Shown here piece by piece: positions 1 through 6,068 of a stretch of DNA of 6,921 bases (within the stretch, counting starts at the first letter, position 1; each line of letters starts with the position of its first letter). The translations under genes and the position numbers were made by a program. Source of the DNA: Candidatus Acetothermia bacterium (lineage in GTDB: Bacteria > Bipolaricaulota > Bipolaricaulia > Bipolaricaulales > Bipolaricaulaceae); the NCBI GenBank assembly GCA_003552425.1, contig PUMC01000109.1, positions 1 through 6,921 on the forward strand, given 5' to 3'. The notes under the pieces are model-generated. The model did not search any database. It saw nothing but the letters and a program-made list of their open reading frames with translations, and was not told the DNA's origin.

Positions 1-202
1 GATCCACAACACCTTCCAGAGGCGACAGCGGCATCGGTATAGGATTGGGTAGCCGGGGCAGCACCCGCATCTTCCCGAGCACACCGGTCAGGGAGCCCTT
101 CAGCGGCGTGCGCCTGCGGCAGGAGGTTCCTGTCTCTCGCGCGTGTGTGCATCGTGCGACTACTGGACACATTCTGTCCGGTTACGCTACGATGAGCCCA
201 GC
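1..202. other. Left-edge stretch without an assignable gene
   Basis: Two readings stay open through this stretch and neither is recognised. On the plus strand one frame is open from base 3 and ends in a TGA at 204-206, which overlaps the abiEi ATG as ATGA. On the minus strand a frame opens at an ATG at 170-172 and runs off the window at base 1; its last part is rich in proline and leucine (MRVLPRLPNPIPMPLSPLEG). Because the frames are complementary at least one is a shadow. With no sequence to the left I cannot choose. The promoter-like elements near 164-193 would fit abiEi having its own transcript. Confidence 0.3.
162..193 (+). promoter_or_regulatory. Putative abiE promoter with inverted-repeat operator
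   Basis: Seen: an exact inverted repeat GGACA-CATTC-TGTCC at 165-179. With one mismatch per arm it extends to 8-base arms spanning 162-182. A -35-like TGGACA (164-169) lies inside its left arm, and 18 bases on is a -10-like TACGAT (188-193). The abiEi ATG at 203 is only about 10 bases after the -10, so the message would be almost leaderless. Known: AbiEi antitoxins repress their own promoter by binding inverted repeats. The assignment of this repeat as the operator is inference. Confidence 0.45.
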
Positions 203-1003
203 ATGAGCACAAAGGCTACCAGCTTGAGACGGTGGGTGGATGACCTGGAACGGTCCGGGCGGTACACGCTGAGCCGAGCGGACGCCGAGCGGGTACTGGG
301 CCTGCGCGGAGCGACGCTTGACAAAGCACTGCAGCGCGCCACCTCTCAAGGGCGCATCGTGCGTCTGCGAAGAGGTTTCTTCGTGATCGTCCCCTTGGAG
401 TACAGCACAGTGGGGGCAGTACCCACCGAGTGGTTTGTGGACGATCTGATGCTCTTCCTTGGAAGCCCCTACTACATCGGCTGCCTATCTGCAGCGGCCT
501 GGCACGGCGCGGCGCACCAACGCCTGCAGGAGACGCAGGTGGTGGTGCCCAAGCACCTGCCCAACATCGAGGCGCGGGCGGTTCGCATACGGTTTCTGCG
601 TTTCGCAGCTATGCAAACGGCCAAGACGGAGAAGCGGCGGACCCACACCGGGGACATTCCCGTGTCCACGCCTGAGTGGACCGCCATTGACCTCATCCGC
701 TTTCAGCGGCATTACGGAGGTCTGGACGCAACGATCACCGTGCTCGGGGAACTGAGCGAGGCGCTCGATGCAGAGAGCCTGGCGTTGGCCTCCCAAGATG
801 AGAAGACGAGCGCCCATCTCCAGCGCCTGGGCTGGCTGTTGGAGCTCCTCGGCCAGCGCTCTCTGACGGGCCCTCTGCACGCCCACGTGGAGGAGCGGGA
901 ACCCGCCTTCACGCCGCTTGACGCTTCACTCACACACCGAATAGGCCAGCGGGATCGCCGCTGGCGCGTCATCGTCAACGGGATGCCAGAGGTCGGGCTG
1001 TGA
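203..1003 (+). CDS. abiEi: AbiEi-family antitoxin / transcriptional regulator
   Basis: Antitoxin of a type IV AbiE toxin-antitoxin (abortive infection) pair, 266 residues. The N-terminal third looks like a winged helix: a helical stretch at about residues 9-50, then basic QGRIVRLRRGFFVI (49-62). The body carries patterns I associate with the family (COG5340-like): YYIGCLSAAAWHGAAHQR from residue 90, and STPEWTAIDLIRF at 155-167. Family members repress their own operon and counteract the nucleotidyltransferase toxin without stably binding it. The ATG at 203 was chosen over an upstream GTG at 143, because the 20 extra residues (MCASCDYWTHSV...) do not resemble the family and would span the promoter elements. 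No clear Shine-Dalgarno precedes 203, so translation may be leaderless. It overlaps the next gene by four bases. The family call is firm; autoregulation is inferred. Confidence 0.85.
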   Translation: MSTKATSLRRWVDDLERSGRYTLSRADAERVLGLRGATLDKALQRATSQGRIVRLRRGFFVIVPLEYSTVGAVPTEWFVDDLMLFLGSPYYIGCLSAAAWHGAAHQRLQETQVVVPKHLPNIEARAVRIRFLRFAAMQTAKTEKRRTHTGDIPVSTPEWTAIDLIRFQRHYGGLDATITVLGELSEALDAESLALASQDEKTSAHLQRLGWLLELLGQRSLTGPLHAHVEEREPAFTPLDASLTHRIGQRDRRWRVIVNGMPEVGL

Positions 1004-1830
1004 TCCCGCGGGCGCATATCGTCCAATGGCGTTCCCTTGGCCATATCTGGCAGTCCGACGCCATGGTGGAACAGGACCTCATCATCAGCGTCATCCTCGC
1101 AGCCCTGTTCAGCGACCCGGAACTGCGCGAGGCGTTCCTCTTCCGCGGGGGAACCGCCCTTCACAAACTGTTCCTCGACCTCCCCCACCGTTACTCAGAG
1201 GACATCGACCTGGTGCAGCGAACGGCGGGGCCGATTGGCCCGCAGTTCGACCGGATCAGACATGTTCTTCAGGAACGCTTCGGCGAGCCTCGGCGCAGGA
1301 CCGGCCCCGATGTGGCCACGCTTGTCTACAGGTTGGATTCCGAAGACGCACCGCCGGAACCGCTGCGGGTGAAGGTGGAGATCAACACTCGGGAGCACAG
1401 CCCAGTGCTTTCCATCACGCGCAAGCAGTTCGAGGTCCGCTCGCGGTGGTACAACGCCGTCACCGACGTTCCTGTGTACCAGCTGGATGAGCTTCTGGCC
1501 ACGAAACTCCGCGCGCTCTACCAGCGGCGAAAGGGGCGGGATCTCTTCGATCTTGGGTTGGCACTTCGCGCTCTTCCCGTCAACCCACGGCAGCTATGCC
1601 AGGTGTTCCACCGGTACATGCAGGCCGACGGCCTCTCGGTCACAGCCGCGGACTTCCGCGCGAACCTGGAGGCCAAGCTAGGGCACCAGGGATTCCTCAC
1701 AGACTGCACTCCCCTCGTCAGAGGGGGAACGCCGACGGATCCCGAGGCCGACTACGAACTCCTGGACCGCGTTGTGCTGAGGATTCTGGACACCACCAGT
1801 GGACCCAAGGCATCCAAGAGCACTGCGTAG
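1000..1830 (+). CDS. abiEii: AbiEii-family nucleotidyltransferase toxin
   Basis: Toxin partner of the AbiE pair, 276 residues, a DNA polymerase beta-type nucleotidyltransferase (COG2253-like). Motifs seen: FRGGTALHK at 48-56 followed by RYSEDIDLV (64-72), giving the GG-T and acidic D68-x-D70 signature; VKVEIN at 124-129 with the probable third acidic residue E127; and K169-x6-R176-x3-R180-D181-x2-D184, matching the conserved KxxxxxxRxxxKDxxD block with Arg for Lys. The start is GTG at 1000, sharing GTGA with the abiEi stop; AGAGG lies seven bases upstream, so translation is probably coupled. All recognisable catalytic positions are present and the length is normal, so the toxin looks intact. 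Known members use NTPs to modify and inactivate tRNA or related targets, stopping growth during phage infection; the target here cannot be read from sequence. The last 79 bases are overlapped antisense by the broken nuclease frame. Confidence 0.88.
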   Translation: MIPRAHIVQWRSLGHIWQSDAMVEQDLIISVILAALFSDPELREAFLFRGGTALHKLFLDLPHRYSEDIDLVQRTAGPIGPQFDRIRHVLQERFGEPRRRTGPDVATLVYRLDSEDAPPEPLRVKVEINTREHSPVLSITRKQFEVRSRWYNAVTDVPVYQLDELLATKLRALYQRRKGRDLFDLGLALRALPVNPRQLCQVFHRYMQADGLSVTAADFRANLEAKLGHQGFLTDCTPLVRGGTPTDPEADYELLDRVVLRILDTTSGPKASKSTA

Positions 1831-2372
1831 CGACGCGCTCTCATCGATACTGCATCAGGTGCGTGTGCCGCTGGGGCCGCATCGGCCGCACGCCCAGACG
1901 GCTCTTTGGAGCGCGGCTCCCTTTCTGGGTGAGGGATTCTCAAGCTGCTCCCTCGCTCGGTGAACTCGCAGATGAGGCCATTCTCCGGGTTCCGGATGAG
2001 TTTCGTCTCGACGATGATCGGGCGGCCTGAGCCCGTCACGTAGAGCACATCGATGGCGCCGATGTTGGGGACACCCTTCTCGCGGCCCAGGCAGTACCAG
2101 GGTTCGTCCTCACGATGATCACGGGAAACCGGGGCGATGACGTCCCGGAGGATCGCGGCTTCCTTCTCGAGAACGCTCTGCAGCCACCGCTCGGTGGCGG
2201 CACCCCGTTCGCCGGTACAGCGGTGCGCGAAGCGGGTCACCATGGGTTCCGGTCCCCGGCTGGCGGAGAAAAGGAACCGCCCTTGCTCGCGGGTCCATCC
2301 GTCCTGGAACTCACTCAGCCTTGCGTTCTCCTGCGGATCGCGTGTTTCGTAGGTCTCGTCAGTCCCCGCCAT
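1752..2372 (-). pseudogene. PD-(D/E)XK nuclease-like gene, 3' end lost
   Basis: The minus-strand frame from an ATG at 2370-2372 encodes 206 residues. Residues about 54-131 look like the start of a PD-(D/E)XK nuclease core: a helical ATERWLQSVLEKEAAIL (59-75), then NIGAIDVLYV with D108, and PIIVETKLIRNPE with E122-x-K124, a classic D-x13-E-x-K arrangement. In such nucleases a helical segment (often like VVGQALDY) follows the E-x-K strand. Here, after N131 (about base 1980), the sequence turns into unrelated Arg/Ser/Pro/Ala-rich text that overlaps abiEii antisense by 79 bases. The other two frames after the break do not restore a helix. I infer truncation by recombination, not a single frameshift. 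The ATG at 2372 was preferred because further upstream the frame (to 2561) is low-quality and overlaps another candidate gene. Substrate is unknown; a DNA-acting defence or repair nuclease is likely. An unusual but complete small protein is the alternative. Confidence 0.6.
1831..1979. other. Junction region between abiEii and nuclease remnant
   Basis: Non-coding as judged by homology, although the broken minus-strand frame reads through it. It holds a short hairpin GGAGC-GCG-GCTCC (1908-1920) followed by CTTTCT, at best a weak terminator for abiEii, and an imperfect GC-rich inverted repeat at about 1861-1893. No direct repeats, tRNA end or insertion-sequence end that would define a recombination site were seen. 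The right boundary is where the nuclease similarity ends. Confidence 0.4.
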
Positions 2373-2689
2373 GATGCACTCTACACTGAACGGGAGGATG
2401 CCTGCAAAGTCAGGTGAAGCTAAATGGAATGTGGACGCGGCCGCGGTTCGACGAACGCTGAAGCCAGCACCTTGTGTCAACCAGGCCTTCCGGTGTCGTT
2501 TGCTGTGTGCCTTCTTGCACATCGACGAGCTGCCGGACGGTGACCGTCGCCTCCCGCCCACTCAGAGGGCAGATCCAGGAGGTCCATGCCCAGCCCATGG
2601 GCGTAGGAGCCCGTCAATCGCTCATTGTCTGACTGTCCCGTTCATGGCGGTGTTCGTTGTCCTCTCGGTGTGGGCAAACCCGGAGTTCG
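2373..2689. other. Gap between nuclease remnant and coiled-coil gene
   Basis: Apart from the candidate small gene, this 317-base stretch shows no conserved RNA, repeat or convincing promoter. It contains two short perfect palindromes: GACGGTGACCGTC at 2536-2548 and GCCCATGGGC at 2593-2602. A TTGTCT at 2625-2630 could be a -35 for the coiled-coil gene, but no reasonable -10 follows at the right spacing. Confidence 0.4.
2410..2598 (-). CDS. Possible small cysteine-containing protein, unrecognised
   Basis: A 62-residue minus-strand frame from ATG 2596-2598. The first two thirds look protein-like: WICPLSGREATVTVRQLVDV (8-27) and GLVDTRCW (38-45), giving a C-P-x-S-G motif and a second cysteine about 34 residues later, which could suit a small beta-rich or metal-binding fold. 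It ends 37 bases before the nuclease start and could have been co-transcribed with it. Against it: no good Shine-Dalgarno, only two cysteines, a less convincing C-terminal third, and competing open frames on both strands. I do not recognise a family. Confidence 0.3.
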   Translation of the reverse strand: MGWAWTSWICPLSGREATVTVRQLVDVQEGTQQTTPEGLVDTRCWLQRSSNRGRVHIPFSFT

Positions 2690-3244
2690 ATGGGTAGAAT
2701 GGACTATGCTGCTGAAACGGAAGAACACGCATCGATGGATGTGGGGAGTCGTACGGTGAAGCCTTCTACGGTGATTCCTGCGGCTGTCGCAGTGTTGGTC
2801 ATTGGTCTGGGGACGACCGTTGGCGTGCTGCTGTCCAGTTTGGATGCGCGGCTTACGGCCAACGAGCGCTTGCTGGAGGAGCTTGAGGGGCAGTACGCGC
2901 ACCTGGAGGGCCAGCTGGATGCGGTTGCGGTCTCAGCGCAGACAGCTGCCGTTCTTGAGGCGGAGCAGGAGGGTCTTGCAGCACGCCTGTCCGATCTCGA
3001 GGACGCCCTTGGGGCGACAGACGGCCGCCTGGAGGGCCTGGCTGCCGATGTGGAGGCGTTGGACGTTGCCGTGGGTTCTTTCCAGCGCGATGTTCTGTCG
3101 GCACTTGGCGATGACCCCGAACGCATTCCTGAGCGCCTCGACACCTTGGCCACGGAGGCTGAGGCCCTGTCGGACTTGACCCAGGGCCTTGCCGAGCGCC
3201 TGTCGGAACTGGAACGACGCCTGGGTATCAGCCCTTCAGGCTGA
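2690..3244 (+). CDS. Membrane-anchored coiled-coil protein
   Basis: Unrecognised 184-residue protein. Seen: a short acidic N-terminus, one hydrophobic segment (about 27-49, VIPAAVAVLVIGLGTTVGVL), then an almost uninterrupted Leu/Ala/Glu-rich stretch (about 51-180) with heptad-like spacing and related units such as LEGQLDAV, LEGLAADV, RLSDLEDALG and RLSELERRLG. This predicts a single-pass membrane protein whose coiled coil probably lies outside the cytoplasm, although topology is not certain since few positive charges flank the helix. Such proteins act as spacers, scaffolds or division/envelope partners; no specific function can be given. The ATG at 2690 was chosen because GGAG sits four bases upstream, the same spacing seen before the ferritin-like and transporter genes; an in-frame ATG at 2699 and a TTG at 2657 are alternatives. 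It converges on the rubrerythrin-like gene 56 bases away. Confidence 0.7.
   Translation: MGRMDYAAETEEHASMDVGSRTVKPSTVIPAAVAVLVIGLGTTVGVLLSSLDARLTANERLLEELEGQYAHLEGQLDAVAVSAQTAAVLEAEQEGLAARLSDLEDALGATDGRLEGLAADVEALDVAVGSFQRDVLSALGDDPERIPERLDTLATEAEALSDLTQGLAERLSELERRLGISPSG
3228..3244 (+). terminator. Weak hairpin at the stop of the coiled-coil gene
   Basis: TCAGCC-CTTCA-GGCTGA forms a 6-base-pair stem with a 5-base loop and includes the stop codon. A second CAGCCC follows at 3250-3255 and could pair alternatively with GGGCTG further on. There is no T-tract, so Rho-independent termination is doubtful; it is the only structure seen between the convergent genes. Confidence 0.2.
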
Positions 3245-3300
3245 GGTCTCAGCCCGTGCGGCCGCCGGAGGGATTGCGGAGATGGCGATCTGGGCTGTTC

Positions 3301-3801
3301 CTAGAAGAGGGGCCAGAAGTTCTGATCGTGCCAGATCCTCTGCCGTAGGTCTTCCTCCATGCCCATTAGGGTATTGAGGTGGCGCCCCTCCCATTCGGCG
3401 AGCCATCGGTACAGGTCGCGCTCGGTGCTGTCGGTTGCAGCCTCTTCCTGCTTCCGGTAGTACGCGACCGCCCGCTCCTCGAGCGCCATGGCTGCGTAGA
3501 CTGCGGCGGCCTCGTAGCTGGCTGCCGAGATCTCGGCCATGACCTCGGGAGAGAGCACGGCGCCCGCAGCATTGCTGGTGGTACCTTCCCCGCTGGGTCT
3601 GGAGAACGACCCCGTGCGCTCAAGTTCTTCGTAGACTTTGGCCAGCGTCTGGCGATGGTGTCGTTCTTCCTGGGCAAGGAGCTCGAACAGCTTCCGCACC
3701 TCTGGGACCGTGGTCTGCTCAGCGGCTGAACGGTAGAACGCTTGTCCCCGCTGTTCCAGCAGCATCGCCCCCTTAAGGGCATCTCGCCTGCGATCGTCCA
3801 T
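3301..3801 (-). CDS. Rubrerythrin-like ferritin-superfamily di-iron protein
   Basis: A 166-residue four-helix di-iron protein of the rubrerythrin/COG1633 type. The two halves repeat the ligand pattern: E16 with E-x2-G-x2-FY and E46-x2-H49 (QEERHH) in the first, E108 with A-x4-YY and E138-x2-H141 (EWEGRH) in the second, joined by a Gly/Ser-rich linker (about 64-80). All predicted iron ligands are present. It lacks the C-terminal rubredoxin domain of classical rubrerythrin, so electrons would come from a separate partner. Likely role: peroxide scavenging or iron handling in the cytoplasm; the substrate is inferred from the family. The C-terminus ends in aromatic NFWPLF. The start is supported by GGGAGG four bases before the ATG. 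It is divergent from the transporter gene, sharing a 96-base control region. Confidence 0.83.
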   Translation of the reverse strand: MDDRRRDALKGAMLLEQRGQAFYRSAAEQTTVPEVRKLFELLAQEERHHRQTLAKVYEELERTGSFSRPSGEGTTSNAAGAVLSPEVMAEISAASYEAAAVYAAMALEERAVAYYRKQEEAATDSTERDLYRWLAEWEGRHLNTLMGMEEDLRQRIWHDQNFWPLF

Positions 3802-3897
3802 GATGCCTCCCTTGCACGTGGTTTCGCGCTGTCGGCAGTCGTGGAGGGTGGTTATACTCCCCGGCTGCCTGGCAAACCTTACCCAACAGGAGGACGG
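3802..3897. promoter_or_regulatory. Divergent control region, rubrerythrin-like gene and transporter
   Basis: The GTTATACT block at 3851-3858 gives a -10-like TATACT for the plus strand (3853-3858) and TATAAC for the minus strand (3851-3856), sharing the TATA core. No strong -35 is present on either side; CTGTCG (3829-3834, 18-base spacing) is a poor plus-strand candidate. Shine-Dalgarno sequences are strong at both ends: GGGAGG (3806-3811, minus) and AGGAGG (3888-3893, plus), each four bases from its start codon. Poor -35 elements may mean an activator or an alternative sigma factor. Confidence 0.45.
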
Positions 3898-5130
3898 ATG
3901 ACGAATCGCAGGGGTATCCGCAGACTACGCGGCCTTCCACGGAACATCTGGGCCGTAAGCGCCACCAGCTTCTTCATGGACATCTCGAGCGAGATGGTCG
4001 TTAACCTGTTGCCGCTCTTCCTGGCCAATGTGTTGGGCGTCGGTACGGCGGTCATCGGTGTGATCGAAGGAGTGGCTGAGTCGACGGCTTCGCTGCTCAA
4101 GGTAGGATCGGGCTGGATCTCGGACCGCCTGCAAAGGCGAAAGTGGCTGGCTGTTGTGGGCTATGGGATTTCCGCGGCGGCAAAGCCTTTCCTGTACCTA
4201 GCGGGTGCGTGGCCGACGGTGGCCGGTGCGCGGTGGGCCGATCGTGTGGGGAAGGGCATTCGTACCGCACCGCGGGATGCACTGGTGGCCGACTCGATCG
4301 ACGACCGGCATCGAGGTCTTGCGTTTGGTTTTCACCGGGCAGCGGACACGGCTGGGGCAATGCTGGGTATTTTGGGCGCACTGGCCGCGGTGTGGTTCAT
4401 GCAAGGAGGGGCAGAAGAGCTGTCAGCAAGCACATTCCGGGTGGTGGTCCTCGCGAGTCTGGTTCCGGCGGCGCTGGCGGTGCTCGTTCTGGCGGTCGGG
4501 GCACGGGAGGTTCGCCGGGCGCAGTCTGAGGAGGGGGCACGTGTGGGCTTCCGAGGGTTGGGGAAGCCGTTCCTTGTGTTCTTGGGCGTCGTCGGCCTGT
4601 TCGAGCTCGGGAACTCCGCCGATGCGTTCCTCGTGCTACGCGCGCAGACTCTGGGGGCCAATGTTCTTGGCATTCTCGGTATGTTGGCGGTGTTCAACCT
4701 CGTCTATACGTTGTTGTCTACGCCGGCGGGCTCCCTGTCCGATCGTGTGCCCCGAAAGGCGGTGATCATCGGGGGATGGATTGTCTACGCGCTGATCTAC
4801 CTGGGGATCGGGCTATCGGATGCTGCGTGGAATATGTGGGTTCTGTACGCAGCGTACGGTGCCTACTACGGCATTGCCTACGGAACGGCCAAGGCATTGG
4901 TCGCTGATCTCGTACCGGCACATGTCCGTGGCACGGCCTACGGCGCCTACAGCACTGTTGTGGGGGCGCTTGACCTTCCTGCTTCGGTGATCGCGGGTGT
5001 CCTCTGGCAACAGATCAGTCCCGATGCACCGTTCTTCTTCGGGGCGGGGCTGGCGCTGCTGGCAGCGGTCGCGCTCGCGCTTTGGCGGCCGAAGGCGGGT
5101 GCCCAGATGGCAAGGGCTTCAGGGCCTTAG
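3898..5130 (+). CDS. Major facilitator superfamily transporter
   Basis: A 410-residue inner-membrane transporter, normal length for a 12-helix MFS protein. Seen: many hydrophobic segments; the MFS loop 2-3 motif G72-WISDRLQRRK (72-82); its degenerate second-half copy GSLSDRVPRK (278-287); and WADRVGKGIRTAPRDALVAD (113-132) followed by a GFHRAADTAGA segment, a signature of one widespread prokaryotic MFS permease group often annotated only as MFS transporter. A proton-driven exporter of small molecules is plausible, but the substrate is unknown. The ATG at 3898 was chosen because AGGAGG lies four bases before it and the N-terminus begins with a basic cytoplasmic stretch; the frame is open back to 3742, but that extension would cross the promoter and the divergent gene's start. 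Its TAG (5128-5130) interlocks with the convergent fmt stop. Divergence from a peroxide- or iron-related protein may hint at a stress-linked role; that is inference. Confidence 0.85.
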   Translation: MTNRRGIRRLRGLPRNIWAVSATSFFMDISSEMVVNLLPLFLANVLGVGTAVIGVIEGVAESTASLLKVGSGWISDRLQRRKWLAVVGYGISAAAKPFLYLAGAWPTVAGARWADRVGKGIRTAPRDALVADSIDDRHRGLAFGFHRAADTAGAMLGILGALAAVWFMQGGAEELSASTFRVVVLASLVPAALAVLVLAVGAREVRRAQSEEGARVGFRGLGKPFLVFLGVVGLFELGNSADAFLVLRAQTLGANVLGILGMLAVFNLVYTLLSTPAGSLSDRVPRKAVIIGGWIVYALIYLGIGLSDAAWNMWVLYAAYGAYYGIAYGTAKALVADLVPAHVRGTAYGAYSTVVGALDLPASVIAGVLWQQISPDAPFFFGAGLALLAAVALALWRPKAGAQMARASGP

Positions 5131-6068
5131 GAGGCGCAGGTACCCAAGCGTACCGATTCCCGGCGACAGTGGCCGGAGCGGAATGCCTGGCCGGACATGG
5201 GGCGGCAGCCCTCGGGCTGCACGGTGACAAGCTCGAGTACGCCGTCGGCCGTGGTGACCCACAGGTTCCCCTTGTGGGGGAGAACGGTCCCCGGAGGGAC
5301 GTCCTCGGGGGTCGTGCGCGCAACGCGCGATTGCAGAACCTTCAACCTTCGCCCCTGGAGCTGGGTCCATGCCCCGGGCCACGGCTGGGTACCGCGGACG
5401 AGGTTGTGGATCGTCTGCGTATCGGCATGCCAGTCGATGCGTCCGTGTTCGCGTGTGAGTTTGGGTGCCGGGGTCCCTTCGGCGGGTTGTGGCGTGGGGG
5501 CCAGGGTGCGTTCCACCACGCCGGCAACCGTGGTTACGGCCAGCTGCCCACCGATCCGAGCGAGGCGGCCTTCCACTTCCTGCGCGGTTTCGTCCTCGCC
5601 GATGGGTGTGGCCTCCTGAAGGAGAATTGGCCCCGTGTCCATGCCCTCATCAACGAACATCGTGGTCACCCCGGTCTCCTGATCGCCGCTCATCACGGCC
5701 CACGCCACCGGCGCCGCACCGCGCCACCGCGGGAGCAAGGACCCGTGGATGTTGACGCATCCCAGCGCCGGGAGGTCAAGCACCTTGCGCTTGAGGAGCT
5801 GGCCGAAGTCGGCCACGACCATCAGATCCGGATCGAGCTGTTCCAGTTCTTCCAGCGTTGAGAGGGCGTTGATGGATCGTGGTTTGATCACCGGGAGGTC
5901 TAGCGCTGCCGCCTCGGCCGACACGGGCGACGGACAGGCCGCGAGCCCTCGGCCCGCCGGGCGATCGGGTTGGGTGACCACGCTGACGACCCAGCCCCGG
6001 GCGGCCAATGCCTGGAGCGCCGGTACGGCGAAGGGCCCGGTTCCGGCGAAGATAAGCCTCGGGTTCAC
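5127..6068 (-). CDS. fmt: Methionyl-tRNA formyltransferase
   Basis: Transfers a formyl group from 10-formyltetrahydrofolate to Met-tRNA(fMet) for translation initiation in the cytoplasm. 313 residues, typical length. N-terminal formyltransferase fold starts LIFAGTGPFAVPAL (5-18); PDRPAGRG (34-41) is the tRNA-contacting loop motif; the catalytic set is N106, H108 and D144 within NIHGSLLPRWRGAAPV (106-121) and EGMDTGPILL. The C-terminal OB-like domain follows from about 205 (KLTREHGRIDWH). VVADFGQ replaces the VVAYG of the E. coli enzyme, a variant I believe is common. The start is GTG, sharing GTGA with the def stop; an in-frame TAA lies upstream and no other start intervenes. There is no Shine-Dalgarno at normal distance; a perfect one sits 18 bases upstream within a hairpin. 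Second gene of the def-fmt operon. Confidence 0.96.
   Translation of the reverse strand: MNPRLIFAGTGPFAVPALQALAARGWVVSVVTQPDRPAGRGLAACPSPVSAEAAALDLPVIKPRSINALSTLEELEQLDPDLMVVADFGQLLKRKVLDLPALGCVNIHGSLLPRWRGAAPVAWAVMSGDQETGVTTMFVDEGMDTGPILLQEATPIGEDETAQEVEGRLARIGGQLAVTTVAGVVERTLAPTPQPAEGTPAPKLTREHGRIDWHADTQTIHNLVRGTQPWPGAWTQLQGRRLKVLQSRVARTTPEDVPPGTVLPHKGNLWVTTADGVLELVTVQPEGCRPMSGQAFRSGHCRRESVRLGTCAS

Noticed and set aside
485..1188. Minus-strand open frames of 133 and 158 codons opposite abiEi and abiEii
   Set aside because: Both are antisense to well-supported genes and have arginine/serine-rich composition without domain features.
1861..1926. GC-rich inverted repeats after abiEii as recombination site or strong terminator
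   Set aside because: Stems are short or imperfect, the T-tract is poor, and no matching copy was seen at the left side of the cassette.
2536..2548. Perfect palindrome GACGGTGACCGTC
   Set aside because: It is short, not near a clear promoter, and lies within a possible coding frame; chance occurrence in GC-rich DNA is likely.
2373..2561. N-terminal extension of the nuclease frame to 2561
   Set aside because: The extra 63 residues are low-complexity basic text and overlap the candidate small gene in another frame; the ATG at 2372 gives a cleaner start.
2371..2697. Plus-strand 108-codon frame ending in a hydrophobic segment
   Set aside because: It begins inside the nuclease start region, has no Shine-Dalgarno, no family resemblance, and overlaps the start of the coiled-coil gene.
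3742..3897. 52-residue N-terminal extension of the transporter
   Set aside because: It crosses the divergent gene's start and the promoter-like core, while a strong AGGAGG immediately precedes 3898.
5082..5861. A 259-codon plus-strand open frame lying antisense to fmt
   Set aside because: It lies almost wholly opposite a confidently identified fmt, has no recognisable motifs, and is typical of antisense frames in GC-rich genes.
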